Source of the DNA: Aestuariibacter salexigens DSM 15300
GTDB taxonomy: Bacteria; Pseudomonadota; Gammaproteobacteria; Enterobacterales; Alteromonadaceae
Assembly (NCBI RefSeq): GCF_000429145.1
Contig: NZ_AUBH01000003.1
Location: 186,001-250,000, forward strand
Reading direction: 5' to 3'
DNA: 64,000 nucleotides
Positions 16,080 through 25,142 of the stretch are shown in pieces. The notes under the pieces are model-generated. The model ran no database searches, was not told the origin of the DNA, and saw nothing but the letters and a program-made list of their open reading frames with translations. Each line of letters begins with the position of its first letter. Within the stretch, counting starts at the first letter, position 1. Both the position numbers and the translations under genes were made by a program.

Positions 16080-16756
16080 TCAGACGAGAAGAAGCGTGCC
16101 AACCAGCCTTTTTGCTGCGCTTGAGCAAAACTGCCGGTGCCACTGTATTCGATGCGCGCATTGGCGACTTTGCTGGATAAAATTTCGTTACTGGGGCTGA
16201 CGTCCTGCGGCCTGATAACACCGGTCAGACGAATATATTCATCCCCGTTGTTCAGCGTGATCCATTTTTCTCCGCGAATTAGCAAATTTTGATTCGGCAA
16301 TACATCAATGACGGTGACGGAAATGTTACCGAACAGGTTATTGCTCTGATTAGCTGCCGCGTCACCGCTATAGTCATTACTGGATTCAATGCCCAGTTGC
16401 ACAGAATCATTGCCGATGTTGATAGGCAGTCCACCAAGCCCAGTGATTGGCTGCAGATCTACTGACGTATCGCGACTGGTCGAGGTGCCGGCCGATTTTG
16501 ATGCTGTTGTATTCTCGCGCAAGTTGACCGTTATAATGTCACCGATTCGACGGGCTTTGACGTCAGAATACAGGCTGTTTGCCATATCAGACTGAAAAAG
16601 CGAACCGTCCTCGGCAATTTTTTGCCGCGGCAAATCAGGAATGGCTGGCGCGTAAAAGGGATCGTTGGGCGAGGGGCCTTGCTGAGCTGTGCTCATGCAC
16701 CCACTGATCAAGGTTACTAGCCCGAGCCCTATTATCCGTATCACGTTAGTCATCAT
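16064..16756 (-). CDS. flgH: Flagellar L-ring lipoprotein FlgH
   Basis: About 230 residues. Seen: lipoprotein signal [10 protein letters not shown] (lipobox LISGC), then [44 protein letters not shown], the FlgH core. An upstream TTG (16801) would extend the frame into flgG. ATG 16754-16756 (or the next ATG, 16751-16753) gives a normal lipoprotein signal and follows GGGGGCGA, so I use it. It forms the outer-membrane L ring. It begins 20 bp after the flgG stop and overlaps flgI. Confidence 0.93.
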   Translation of the reverse strand: MMTNVIRIIGLGLVTLISGCMSTAQQGPSPNDPFYAPAIPDLPRQKIAEDGSLFQSDMANSLYSDVKARRIGDIITVNLRENTTASKSAGTSTSRDTSVDLQPITGLGGLPINIGNDSVQLGIESSNDYSGDAAANQSNNLFGNISVTVIDVLPNQNLLIRGEKWITLNNGDEYIRLTGVIRPQDVSPSNEILSSKVANARIEYSGTGSFAQAQQKGWLARFFSSEWWPL

Positions 16757-16775
16757 AGTCACGATCGCCCCCAAA

Positions 16776-17564
16776 TTAGAGCTGTTGGATAACCTGTCCA
16801 AGCATTTGGTCGACGGATGAAATCACTTTGGAGTTCATCTCGTACAAACGCTGACTTTCAATCAGATTGACGAGTTCTTCGGTCACATTGACGTTTGAAG
16901 TCTCAAGTGCGCCCTGGACGATCGAGCCCAACCCCTCTAAACCTGGGATCCCCTGAATAGGCGCACCGCTTACTGCAGTTTCGATATAAAGATTTTGTCC
17001 CATCGGTTGCAGGCCGGTAGGATTAATAAAGTCAGCAATATTAATTTGCCCAAGCTGTTGGGGTTCAACCTGGCCACGAATCGACACGGACACTTCACCT
17101 TCCTGAGAAATGGTAATTTGTTGTGCATCTTCAGGGATGGTGATCGTAGGTTGAAGCAGAAAACCTGCGCCTGGCGTGACAATTTGCCCTTCTTCATTCA
17201 GCGTAAATTGACCATTTCGGGTATATGCCGGGGTCCCATCAGGCAACTGAATTTCGAAATAGCCTTTACCCTGAATAGACAAATCGAGGGCATTATCCGT
17301 GGTGAGCATGTTACCCTGAGTGTGGGATTTCTGCGTGGCAACAACCTTAGAACCCGCACCAATCATCAAGCCTGATGGTAACTCCGTATCTGCAGAAGAC
17401 CGTCCACCCGGTTGATTGATGTTTTGATAGAGAAGATCTTCAAAAATCGCCCGATCTTTCTTAAACCCTACCGTGCTGGCATTGGCCAGATTGTTAGAGA
17501 TGACAGACACATCGGTTTGTGCCGCATCAAGACCTGTCTTACTGATCCATAACGCTGAATGCAT
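16776..17564 (-). CDS. flgG: Distal rod protein FlgG
   Basis: A 262-residue protein, the usual length. N-terminal: ALWISKTGLDAAQTDVSVISNNLANASTVGFKKDRAIFEDL (rod-hook family, ANNLAN-type motif). C-terminal: GALETSNVNVTEELVNLIESQRLYEMNSKVISSVDQMLGQV. It forms the straight distal rod that crosses the periplasm. It lies between flgF and flgH, in the same order as in Vibrio and E. coli. Confidence 0.97.
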   Translation of the reverse strand: MHSALWISKTGLDAAQTDVSVISNNLANASTVGFKKDRAIFEDLLYQNINQPGGRSSADTELPSGLMIGAGSKVVATQKSHTQGNMLTTDNALDLSIQGKGYFEIQLPDGTPAYTRNGQFTLNEEGQIVTPGAGFLLQPTITIPEDAQQITISQEGEVSVSIRGQVEPQQLGQINIADFINPTGLQPMGQNLYIETAVSGAPIQGIPGLEGLGSIVQGALETSNVNVTEELVNLIESQRLYEMNSKVISSVDQMLGQVIQQL

Positions 17565-17597
17565 AAGAGTACTCCTATAACCGTTTTTGTTACTGCG

Positions 17598-18341
17598 TTA
17601 CAAAATGCGCAATAACATGTTGCTGCGCATCACCAACGTGTCCGCTTTTTTCATTAGCTTAATTTGCATTTCATAGTGACGCTGCAGATGAATCATATTG
17701 ACCATTTCGTCAACAGCATTGACGTTGCTGCCCTCCAGCATGCCGGTCTGAAGACGCACATTGACGTCCTCATTGGCCAGACTGCCGTCTTCCATCCGGT
17801 ATAAGCCATCCAGACCACGCGTCATGTTGGCCGGATCAGGATTGACCATTTTTAACTGTCCAACTTCGGCCAAAACAGTCTCAGGCGCGCCTAGCGGGCG
17901 TATGGAAATAGTGCCGTCGGTGGCGATATTGACATTAGATACTGGCTGGGGAAGAAAGATGGGACCGGCCCCACCAAGCACTGGATTGCCTAACCCGTCT
18001 TCCAGCATGCCATCTTCACTAAGCTGAAAACCGCCTCGTCTCGTGTAGGCTTCGTTACCCTGTTTATCCTGCACCGCAAACCAGCCATCACCCTGAATGG
18101 CAACATCCAGCTCGCGGTCGGTGCGCACCATCGGGCCGCCTTCGTAATTATTGGTCGGACTTTCCGTCATTGAAAAAACTCGCGTAGGTAAGCCATCACC
18201 AAATGCTGGCATCGCGCGTGTTTGTTCAAGCTGGGCTTTAAAGCCAATGGTTTGTGCATTGGCTAGATTATTCGCTCGGATGGTAGTTCCCAACAAATCC
18301 TGTTTGGCACCACTGGCAGCGATATAAAGCAGTTTATCCAT
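17598..18341 (-). CDS. flgF: Proximal rod protein FlgF
   Basis: 247 residues from ATG 18339-18341: MDKLLYIAASGAKQDLLGTTIRANNLANAQTIGFKAQLEQ. A TTG nine bases upstream is also in frame, but MDKLLY is the common FlgF start. The end is MLEGSNVNAVDEMVNMIHLQRHYEMQIKLMKKAD. It is the first gene after the flgE terminator, and a good sigma-54 site lies 40-54 bp upstream. So flgFGHIJKL can start independently of flgBCDE. Confidence 0.96.
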   Translation of the reverse strand: MDKLLYIAASGAKQDLLGTTIRANNLANAQTIGFKAQLEQTRAMPAFGDGLPTRVFSMTESPTNNYEGGPMVRTDRELDVAIQGDGWFAVQDKQGNEAYTRRGGFQLSEDGMLEDGLGNPVLGGAGPIFLPQPVSNVNIATDGTISIRPLGAPETVLAEVGQLKMVNPDPANMTRGLDGLYRMEDGSLANEDVNVRLQTGMLEGSNVNAVDEMVNMIHLQRHYEMQIKLMKKADTLVMRSNMLLRIL

Positions 18342-18380
18342 GACAATCAATTGACAGTTATTAACGTTACATAAAGGACT

Positions 18381-18395
18381 GCAATAACCTTGCCA
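18381..18395 (-). promoter_or_regulatory. Sigma-54 promoter of flgF
   Basis: Minus strand TGGCAAG-GTTA-TTGCA, against the consensus TGGCACG-N4-TTGCW: one mismatch. It lies between the flgE terminator and the flgF start, the right place for a separate RpoN-dependent operon. Confidence 0.8.
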
Positions 18396-18414
18396 GATAC
18401 AACATGATATTAAG

Positions 18415-18439
18415 AAAAAAGGTCGCAGTAGCGACCTTT
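18415..18439 (-). terminator. Intrinsic terminator after flgE
   Basis: Minus strand AAAGGTCGC-TACT-GCGACCTTT followed by more T (six in all at 18415-18420). A 9-bp stem located 25 bp after the flgE stop. It separates flgBCDE from flgFGHIJKL. Confidence 0.9.
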
Positions 18440-18463
18440 CACATAGAGAGATAACTAACTGTT

Positions 18464-19843
18464 CTATCGGATATTCAGAACAGTCTGATTAAGCTGATTA
18501 TTTACCTCCAGCGCTCGCGAGTTAGCCTGGAAATTACGCTGAGCAATAATCATATCTATCAATTCAGTGGTCAGGTTCACATTTGCCTGCTCCAGTGCTG
18601 ATGAATTGATATCACCAAATGTTCCGGTAGTCGCCTCTCCGGCCAGCGCTTCACCAGACAAAATACTCTCTTTCCACTGGGTATTACTCTGCTGCGTTAG
18701 ACCCTGTTCGTTTGAAAAACGTGCCAACGCGACCCTGACTACAGGCTCTGATGTACCGTTAGAGAACGTCGCTCGTACTAAACCGTCAGGCCCAATATCA
18801 ATCCCTGTTAGTCGCCCGACTGGCAGACCATCCTGTTCAAGCGATGTCACTTCGAAGGCTGAGGCAAACTGAGTTGGCTCTTCGGGTGTTGCATTCGTCG
18901 CATCCAGAGCAAAATTAGTGGTCAAGGTCTGTGTTGGGTCAGAACCATTAATAAGTATACCTGCGCCAAGCGCTTCGCTTGTCACATCACCAAGAGGGCT
19001 AGAGGTGCCGTCAGAGTTTTCAATACCTAAGAAATCCCCGCCAGAGCTGAACGTTAGACGGAAACCAGGAACGCCTGCCGCAAGCGCAGTCTCACCGACG
19101 ACGTTGGGCCCGGTTGTTGGAGGTGTACCCACAGTGTCACCGCTCGTCGCGAGTGGCTGATCATCCACATAAGTAACGGCAACCCATTCATTGGTTGCTG
19201 CGTCATCTTTTATAAAATAATAGGTAAGGACATGGGAATCACCCAGTGAGTCATATACAGTGATAGACGTTGCAGCGTTGTACGTCAGCGGATCATTTGG
19301 CGCAAACAGGTCCAAATCCTTTGCCTCATCACCGGCTGGCAGATTGAAGCGCGGTGACACTTCTGTCGTTTGTTGTGGCGAACCAGATGAGTCTGGAATA
19401 CGCACTGGTACGGTCGTACTCAGTGCCACTGAAGCTGAGGTGCCGTCATCATTTACCGGAAATCCCATCAGATAATCGCCGTTTGAATTCACCACAAAGT
19501 TGTCTTCATTTAGCTTAAACTGACCAGCTCGAGTATAGCTGAACTCTCTGGATGCCAGGTCCGGCGTAGTAGCGAAAAAGCCATTGCCGGTAATCGCCAA
19601 ATCCAGTGAATTATTGGTGAACTGCAAACTACCCTGGCTAAATTGCTGGGCTACATCTTGAGTAAGGACACCGTCACCTACTTTGGTGCGACCACCAGCT
19701 AGTAGAGAAGCGGCAAACACATCGCCGAATTCAGCCCGTGATTCTTTAAAACCTACCGTATTCACATTGGCGATATTATTCGCTGTGACGTCCAGATCTT
19801 TTTGTGCGGCGGATACACCACTTAATGCTATGTTAAAAGACAT
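18464..19843 (-). CDS. flgE: Flagellar hook protein FlgE
   Basis: A 459-residue protein. N-terminal: MSFNIALSGVSAAQKDLDVTANNIANVNTVGFKESRAEFGDVFAAS. C-terminal: NSSALEQANVNLTTELIDMIIAQRNFQANSRALEVNNQLNQTVLNIR. Both are hook-protein hallmarks. The variable domains are in the middle (about 150-360). It polymerises into the external hook. It follows flgD by 15 bp and is closed by the terminator at 18415-18439. Confidence 0.97.
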   Translation of the reverse strand: MSFNIALSGVSAAQKDLDVTANNIANVNTVGFKESRAEFGDVFAASLLAGGRTKVGDGVLTQDVAQQFSQGSLQFTNNSLDLAITGNGFFATTPDLASREFSYTRAGQFKLNEDNFVVNSNGDYLMGFPVNDDGTSASVALSTTVPVRIPDSSGSPQQTTEVSPRFNLPAGDEAKDLDLFAPNDPLTYNAATSITVYDSLGDSHVLTYYFIKDDAATNEWVAVTYVDDQPLATSGDTVGTPPTTGPNVVGETALAAGVPGFRLTFSSGGDFLGIENSDGTSSPLGDVTSEALGAGILINGSDPTQTLTTNFALDATNATPEEPTQFASAFEVTSLEQDGLPVGRLTGIDIGPDGLVRATFSNGTSEPVVRVALARFSNEQGLTQQSNTQWKESILSGEALAGEATTGTFGDINSSALEQANVNLTTELIDMIIAQRNFQANSRALEVNNQLNQTVLNIR

Positions 19844-19858
19844 CGCTACTCTCTCCTG

Positions 19859-20542
19859 TTAACCGCTTATTTGGATGACATCATTCAGCATCACGCTCTT
19901 GTCACCCTGAAGGTTCAAAACTATTCCCTGGCTACCGGCCAGGCTCACACTGGCAACGTGACGATTGACGGCTATTGGCAAAGATGTTTCTTCGCCCTTC
20001 ACATTGCCGTTTGTTTTCACTACGTAGTTGCCGGGCGGCATAGCATTGCCGTATGCATCTGTGCCATCCCAATTGAATTCAATGTTGCCCGCAGGCTGTG
20101 TGCCGGCTTTGATCACTTTAACGATTTCACCACGTTGATTTTCAACCGTGATTTCCAGGTTTTGCACAGACGAGTCACTGATGATCACTCCAGACACGCC
20201 TTCTCCCGCTTCACTCATGTGTGCCACATCACCGGCAATCAGAACGTTCTGACCAATCAGACTGGATGCCTGTAACGCCTGATTAGACGTCATTGATGTT
20301 GCAAACGATTTGAATTGCTCATTCAACTGCGTGATGCCATCGGCAGTAGTGAACTGCGTCATCTGCGATACCATCTGATCGTTGTCTACCGGTTTGGTCG
20401 GATCCTGATTAGAAAGTTGTTCGGTCAACAGCGCAAAGAAATCTTCCTGGGATAACTTCTGATTGCTACCGTCATCGACCGGCGTGCTCTCGGGCTGCCA
20501 GTAGAGATCACGGGCGAGACCGTTGTTTTGTACCTGCGTCAT
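19859..20542 (-). CDS. flgD: Hook assembly (capping) protein FlgD
   Basis: A 227-residue protein. The FlgD signature LSQEDFFALLTEQLSNQDPTKPVDNDQMVSQMTQFTTADGITQLN is at about residues 30-75. The C-terminal half has the FLG_D / tudor-like folds (FNWDGTDAYGNAMPPGNYVVKTNGN). FlgD caps the growing hook and is later replaced by FlgK. It lies between flgC and flgE in a tight operon. Confidence 0.96.
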   Translation of the reverse strand: MTQVQNNGLARDLYWQPESTPVDDGSNQKLSQEDFFALLTEQLSNQDPTKPVDNDQMVSQMTQFTTADGITQLNEQFKSFATSMTSNQALQASSLIGQNVLIAGDVAHMSEAGEGVSGVIISDSSVQNLEITVENQRGEIVKVIKAGTQPAGNIEFNWDGTDAYGNAMPPGNYVVKTNGNVKGEETSLPIAVNRHVASVSLAGSQGIVLNLQGDKSVMLNDVIQISG

Positions 20543-20557
20543 CCGCCTAACCCTCGA

Positions 20558-20980
20558 TTATTGACCCTGACCAAGTTGCAACACGCGTCTAAAAATACGT
20601 TTAGTGGTATCGGCAACCTGTATATTGGTTTCATATGCTTTAGAGGCTGACATCATGTCCGCCATTTCCTCAACGATATTAACGTTGGGTTTATAGATGT
20701 ATCCGTTTTCATCGGCCATGGGATTACCCGGTGCATACTCAATCTGCAGGGGCTTCTGCGATTCGACAATACCCAGCACTTTCACACCTGCACCGGCCAT
20801 CTGATTATCTGTTGCACGCTGCAACTCCGCAGCAAAGACGGGGTGACGAGCCTTGTAGGTTTGCTCGTAACTGCTGCTAACACTGTTCGCGTTGGCAATA
20901 TTGCTGGCAGTAGTGTTCAGACGCACACTCTCGGCACGCATACCCGTGGAAGAAATTTCCATAACGTTAAACAAACTCAT
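20558..20980 (-). CDS. flgC: Proximal rod protein FlgC
   Basis: 140 residues: MSLFNVMEISSTGMRAESVRLNTTASNIANANSV at the N-terminus, and PNVNIVEEMADMMSASKAYETNIQVADTTKRI at the C-terminus, both FlgC hallmarks. The ATG overlaps the flgB stop by 4 bp. It builds the proximal rod in the periplasm. Confidence 0.97.
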   Translation of the reverse strand: MSLFNVMEISSTGMRAESVRLNTTASNIANANSVSSSYEQTYKARHPVFAAELQRATDNQMAGAGVKVLGIVESQKPLQIEYAPGNPMADENGYIYKPNVNIVEEMADMMSASKAYETNIQVADTTKRIFRRVLQLGQGQ

Positions 20981-21381
20981 TGCCCTTGCCCTCCGCTAAG
21001 TGCTTTTTTCATACCTTTAATTTTGCCATTCAGGAATTGCAATCCAGCTTGATAGCGCATGCCGTTGTCGAGAAATGCGTTACGTTCAGTCTGTGCGTCT
21101 ACGGTGTTACCGTCGCCGGTGTCGGGCTGGTCTGGCACGCGGTAGTCCGCCTCAAAACCAGGTTGGGTTCTGCCGGCAAAATGCTTCTCATGGGTGCGGC
21201 TCAACGACTGCGATTGCTCTGTTCGTGCAGATGCCATAGCTTTCTGGAAATCAATGTCTTTGGCTTTATAGCCAGGCGTATTGGCATTAGCCAGATTGCC
21301 CGCGATGACTTCCATACGTTCAGTGCGGATGGTCAACGCTTTGTGATGAAATCCAACAAGTTTGTCGAGACTGATTGCCAT
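20977..21381 (-). CDS. flgB: Proximal rod protein FlgB
   Basis: 134 residues beginning MAISLDKLVGFHHKALTIRTERMEVIAGNLANANTPGYKAKDIDFQKAM, typical of FlgB. The end (MRYQAGLQFLNGKIKGMKKAL) is the normal helical tail. AGGAGG lies 7 bp before the ATG. It is first in flgBCDE, with a near-consensus sigma-54 site 29-43 bp upstream. Confidence 0.97.
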   Translation of the reverse strand: MAISLDKLVGFHHKALTIRTERMEVIAGNLANANTPGYKAKDIDFQKAMASARTEQSQSLSRTHEKHFAGRTQPGFEADYRVPDQPDTGDGNTVDAQTERNAFLDNGMRYQAGLQFLNGKIKGMKKALSGGQGQ

Positions 21382-21409
21382 GTTTTCCTCCTGTGACGAA
21401 GGATATTTA

Positions 21410-21424
21410 GCAATGCCTGTGCCA
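21410..21424 (-). promoter_or_regulatory. Sigma-54 promoter of flgBCDE
   Basis: Minus strand TGGCACA-GGCA-TTGCT, one mismatch to TGGCACG-N4-TTGCW. It lies in the 97-bp gap between cheR and flgB, giving a leader of about 15-20 nt. Confidence 0.88.
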
Positions 21425-21478
21425 GTCTTAATTGGATATCAAGAGTATCTTCTGAAAGGATTTATTAACACATTGTTT

Positions 21479-22336
21479 TTATTGATTTTTCTTCACGTAG
21501 TAAAGGCCGGGACTGCACCTTACCATACTGAATTGTTCGCTGACGGAGGAGATGGACTCAGACGCGCCAAGGAACAGAATGCCGTCATTTTGCAGCGCAG
21601 CGGCAATTTGTTGCAGTATCTGTTTTTTCAACTCAGCAGAAAAGTAAATCAGCACATTGCGGCAAAAAACCATGTCAAACCTACCTAACGAACTGTAGCT
21701 GTCCATCAGGTTTATCTGGCTGAAAGCTACCATGTCTCGAATCGGCTTTATGACCCGCATCATGCCGTCGGATGCTGGCTCAAAAAACCGTTTCTTTCGC
21801 TCTTCAGACAGTCCTCGGACCATCGACAACGTATCGTACTCGGCGTGTTGACATCGCTGCAGCATATCTGCTGACAGATCGGTTGCGACAATCTCGAGCC
21901 CGGCTCTGAATGCTCCCGGGTTGGTCTGTTTATATTCATAGGCAGCCATCGCAATCGAATAAGGCTCTTGTCCTGACGAGCAAGCGGCGCTCCAAATCCG
22001 AATCTTACGATTGCGCTTGGACAATTCCTCAAACAAGCTCTGTTTCAACAGGTCGAACGGATAGTTGTCTCTGAACCACAGTGTTTCATTGGTTGTCATC
22101 GCATCGATAACCGCTTGTCTAAGCTGCCGATCCGTATGACCCACGGCTTTGTCAATCAGATCGTTCATGCGTCGAAAGCCGAACCGATTGAGCAGTGGAG
22201 ATAGGCGGCTACGCACCAAATATTGCTTATTTAAGCCCAGCACGATGCCGCATTGTTGTTCAAGGAATTGGCTGAACTTAAGGTACGCATCGGCGGACAC
22301 TTCTTTGTCCGCAACAGTATTCACAACCAATGACAC
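21479..22336 (-). CDS. cheR: Chemotaxis protein methyltransferase CheR
   Basis: About 285 residues. The N-terminal CheR helical domain includes GIVLGLNKQYLVRSRLSPLL. The methyltransferase domain has ETLWFRDNYPFD, RIWSAACSSGQEPYSIAM (SAM-binding loop) and DMVFCRNVLIYF. It methylates receptor glutamates with S-adenosylmethionine. The listed start is GTG 22336, but AGGAG lies directly before it. TTG at codon 3 or GTG at codon 5 has better spacing, so the true N-terminus is uncertain by up to five residues. It follows cheV by 9 bp. Confidence 0.95.
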   Translation of the reverse strand: MSLVVNTVADKEVSADAYLKFSQFLEQQCGIVLGLNKQYLVRSRLSPLLNRFGFRRMNDLIDKAVGHTDRQLRQAVIDAMTTNETLWFRDNYPFDLLKQSLFEELSKRNRKIRIWSAACSSGQEPYSIAMAAYEYKQTNPGAFRAGLEIVATDLSADMLQRCQHAEYDTLSMVRGLSEERKKRFFEPASDGMMRVIKPIRDMVAFSQINLMDSYSSLGRFDMVFCRNVLIYFSAELKKQILQQIAAALQNDGILFLGASESISSVSEQFSMVRCSPGLYYVKKNQ

Positions 22337-22345
22337 TCCTGCCCG

Positions 22346-23266
22346 TTAGTCACCCAGCCATTTTTGAACAGCGGTAGCCAGTTCATCTGGATGAAACTTT
22401 GCGATAAAGTCATCCGCCCCAACTTTTTGTACCATGGCCTGATTAAACACACCGCTTAGAGAGGTATGCAAAATGACATGCAAATTTTTCAACTCTGGCG
22501 TATTTTTAATCTCTGCGGTAAGCGTGTAGCCATCCATCTCTGGCATTTCGATATCCGATACCAACACCCCCACTTTATCTGTCACATCGCCAGTAGGCGC
22601 AGCTAATTCTTTAAGTCGGTTTAATGCTTCCAGGCCGTTCTTCGCCATTTCGATTTCCAGCCCTAGCGTGGTCAGAGCCTTTTTAACCTGACCACGGGCA
22701 ACAGATGAATCGTCGGCAATGAAAATAATCTTATCTTCACTGCCAGCCACGGAGAGTGTGCCCGCAACGTCTTCACTGACATCGGTGTTAAGCGGAGAGA
22801 TTTCATTGAGGATCTTTTCAACATCCAGAATCTCGATAAGCTCATTATCGATTTCTGTCACTGCCGTCAGGTAGCTTGCACGTCCGGTGCCCTGAGGCGG
22901 CGGCATGATGGCATCCCAATTGGTATTGACGATCCGCTCGACAGCCCCCACCAGAAAGCCCTGCACGCTGCGATTGTACTCAGCGATAATGATAAATGCT
23001 GTACTTAAATCTTCGATGCGTTTGCCACCGGTAGCCATGCTCAGATCGATGACTGAGATAGTTTGACCACGAATATGGGCTACTCCACGCACCAGGCGGT
23101 TAAGCTTCGGCATTGAGGTGAGTTGCGGACATTGCAATACTTCTCGCACTTTAAATACGTTAATACCAAAGCGCTGGCGTCCATTCAGGCGGAACAGCAG
23201 TAATTCAAGGCGGTTCTGACCCACCAGCTGCGTTCGTTGATTAACTGAATCCATGATACCTGACAT
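22346..23266 (-). CDS. cheV: Chemotaxis protein CheV (CheW-like plus receiver domain)
   Basis: A 306-residue protein. The N-terminal CheW-like domain (about 20-165) includes FGINVFKVREVLQCPQLTSMP and HIRGQTISVIDLSMA. The C-terminal receiver domain (about 185-305) has IFIADDSSVARGQ (acidic pair), GVLVSDIEMPEMDGYTL (phospho-acceptor Asp) and a conserved Lys near the end (FIAKFHPDEL). It couples receptors to CheA. Upstream of flgB and divergent from flgA, as in Vibrio. Confidence 0.96.
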   Translation of the reverse strand: MSGIMDSVNQRTQLVGQNRLELLLFRLNGRQRFGINVFKVREVLQCPQLTSMPKLNRLVRGVAHIRGQTISVIDLSMATGGKRIEDLSTAFIIIAEYNRSVQGFLVGAVERIVNTNWDAIMPPPQGTGRASYLTAVTEIDNELIEILDVEKILNEISPLNTDVSEDVAGTLSVAGSEDKIIFIADDSSVARGQVKKALTTLGLEIEMAKNGLEALNRLKELAAPTGDVTDKVGVLVSDIEMPEMDGYTLTAEIKNTPELKNLHVILHTSLSGVFNQAMVQKVGADDFIAKFHPDELATAVQKWLGD

Positions 23267-23291
23267 ATCTCACCTCTGAACTGATTATATT

Positions 23292-23306
23292 CGGCACGCT
23301 TGTTGC
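23292..23306 (+). promoter_or_regulatory. Sigma-54 promoter of flgA
   Basis: CGGCACG-CTTG-TTGC, matching TGGCACG-N4-TTGC except the first base. It lies in the cheV/flgA divergent spacer and points towards flgA, giving a leader of about 120-135 nt. Confidence 0.75.
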
Positions 23307-23438
23307 GTTGTTATAGCACAACATGCGCTAAAACAGGCGCTTATAGCCGGATTAATTATGTTTACCCTGGCAGTCGTCAGTTTTTTGACGCACAACAGGC
23401 AGCATAACCGGCAACCATCTGACTAAAGCATAGACAAT

Positions 23439-24188
23439 ATGGTGATAAGTGATATGAAAAGTTTAACCAGTAAATTACTCACTCGGCAAATACTCAATGC
23501 ACTTTGTGCCATCACGTCACTTACAGTGGTTCCAGTATCGGCATTTGCGAGCACAACTCAAGCACAAAAACTTGACCACCAAGCACTGCAACAGCAGGTT
23601 GAACAATACATTAGCGACGCCATCATTCGCGACAGCGGAGAAACCGTCGCTGTTGATGTCTCACCAATTGATGAACGAATCGACATACCAGATTGCCCAG
23701 CCGGTGTTGAGCTCACCCCCATGACTGAACTGAGCACGCAATCTAATATCAGTGTCAGAGCAGATTGCCTCAGCTCCGACTGGTATCTGTTTATTCCTGT
23801 ACGAATCACCCGCACTCAGCAAGTTGTGATTATTGCCGATGTGCTCAGTCCAGGTGCCATATTAACTGCAGATAATCTGCAGCTCGCCGATATTGACAAA
23901 AGACAGTTGCGGACCAGCACCTTTGATGATGTTAGTTCGCTGATTGGCGCGCGCATAAAGCGCAGAGTTCGCCCAGGCCAGGCGTTGTCACCTGCAATGC
24001 TATGTTTCGTCTGCAAAGGCGACAGTGTTGTTATCAGTGCAGAGACTGGAGGTCTGAATATCAAAACCAGCGGTGTGGCTGAACAGGATGGTAATCTGGG
24101 CGAAACAATTCGTGTCAGGAACCTACGCTCAAACAAACTGGTACATGCAAAAGTGGCTAGCAGTGGCGAAGTCTCTGTTAATATCTAG
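23439..24188 (+). CDS. flgA: Flagellar P-ring assembly chaperone FlgA
   Basis: Up to 249 residues. Seen: Sec signal peptide (NALCAITSLTVVPVSAFA) and a SAF-like C-terminal domain with VVIIADVLSPGAILTADNLQLADID and GARIKRRVRPGQALSPAMLCFVCKGDSVVISAETGGLNIKTSGVA. FlgA helps FlgI assemble into the P ring. Start choice: ATG 23439 has no ribosome site; ATG 23454 (MKSLTSK) follows GGTGATAAGTGA and is at least as likely. It is the first gene of flgA-flgM-flgN. Confidence 0.94.
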   Translation: MVISDMKSLTSKLLTRQILNALCAITSLTVVPVSAFASTTQAQKLDHQALQQQVEQYISDAIIRDSGETVAVDVSPIDERIDIPDCPAGVELTPMTELSTQSNISVRADCLSSDWYLFIPVRITRTQQVVIIADVLSPGAILTADNLQLADIDKRQLRTSTFDDVSSLIGARIKRRVRPGQALSPAMLCFVCKGDSVVISAETGGLNIKTSGVAEQDGNLGETIRVRNLRSNKLVHAKVASSGEVSVNI

Positions 24189-24250
24189 CGTAAGCTTTCA
24201 CCACTCCTCAACGCAACCAAACATTTAGTGAGTCAAATAAAAAAATTTGC

Positions 24251-24277
24251 TAAAGTCTGTTAACACCATGCCGATAC
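24251..24277 (+). promoter_or_regulatory. Sigma-28 (FliA) promoter of flgM
   Basis: TAAA, 15 bases, GCCGATAC, matching TAAA-N15-GCCGATAA at 11 of 12 positions. It lies between flgA and flgM and gives FlgM the usual FliA feedback control. Confidence 0.88.
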
Positions 24278-24310
24278 ACTAGTTGAGGTAATTCTGGTAG
24301 TGAAAAAATT

Positions 24311-24637
24311 ATGGTAAACAATATCAATAACGGCGGGAACATCAATAAACCTCCCGTCGACAATCAAAAGCTCAATCAGCAGCAGGCTCAACAAGCAGCT
24401 GCCAAGAGCACACAAGCAGCGCAGACGCAGGCGCCCAGACAGGATTCTGTTTCCTTGACGCAGTCTGCTCAGCAGCTAAATCAGGTGCAAAAGAAAGGCT
24501 CGGATGCACCGGTTAATCAAGAAAAAGTGGATAAACTCAAAAAAGCCATTCAGAATGGTGAATATCGTGTTAACCCTGAAGCACTGGCTAAGAAAATTGC
24601 CAAGCTGGAAGCGGAGATTTTTGGCGTCAAGCGCTAA
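24311..24637 (+). CDS. flgM: Anti-sigma-28 factor FlgM
   Basis: 108 residues. N-terminal MVNNINNGGNINKPPVDN is disordered and Asn-rich. A Gln/Ala-rich linker follows. The C-terminal sigma-binding part is VNQEKVDKLKKAIQNGEYRVNPEALAKKIAKLEAEIFG, the FlgM signature. It binds FliA in the cytoplasm and is secreted once the hook is complete. A sigma-28 promoter lies 34-60 bp upstream. Confidence 0.95.
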   Translation: MVNNINNGGNINKPPVDNQKLNQQQAQQAAAKSTQAAQTQAPRQDSVSLTQSAQQLNQVQKKGSDAPVNQEKVDKLKKAIQNGEYRVNPEALAKKIAKLEAEIFGVKR

Positions 24638-24691
24638 CATCTCATCCATTGCAATATTAGCCGGCTAACAGGAATTACCTCAATATTCACT

Positions 24692-25117
24692 ATGAAAGAG
24701 CTGGTACAGGCAGCAAAGACGCAAACTGAGCATCTGAGCGACCTAAAAGAGTTACTTGAAACTGAATTGCATCTTATCAGTGGTCGGGACGCAGAAGCGC
24801 TCCTGACCCTGGTCAAAAACAAAGAAGTCCTGCTCGACAAAATTCGCGAAACCGACGAAAAGATAAACCAGCTTTTCTCATCATCCCCAGACAAACCGAT
24901 TGACCCAGAAGCCGAGCAATACATTTCTGAGGCAAGAGATCTTCTTGAACAATGCAAATTCCGTACGGAAATAAACACTACTGCCATAGAACAGGGGCAG
25001 CTGAAGCTTGAACATTTGCGCAATACATTAATTGAGTTGCGAGCAAAAGAATCGCTCACTTATGACAAATCAGGCAAGCCCAGACCGGGTAGCCCCGGAA
25101 AAGGCGTTAGCGCCTGA
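24692..25117 (+). CDS. flgN: FlgN-type export chaperone for FlgK and FlgL
   Basis: 141 residues, almost all helical, with long heptad-like runs (TEHLSDLKELLETELHLISGRDAEALLTLVKNKEVLLDKI), the FlgN family pattern. It lies 54 bp after flgM, the standard place. The C-terminus (SGKPRPGSPGKG) is disordered. Confidence 0.9.
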   Translation: MKELVQAAKTQTEHLSDLKELLETELHLISGRDAEALLTLVKNKEVLLDKIRETDEKINQLFSSSPDKPIDPEAEQYISEARDLLEQCKFRTEINTTAIEQGQLKLEHLRNTLIELRAKESLTYDKSGKPRPGSPGKGVSA

Positions 25118-25142
25118 CGCTGAGAGAAATTTTCACCTGCTC

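Noticed and set aside
16757-16801. TTG-started extension of flgH
   Set aside because: It would bury the lipoprotein signal and overlaps the flgG end; ATG 16756 gives a normal signal.
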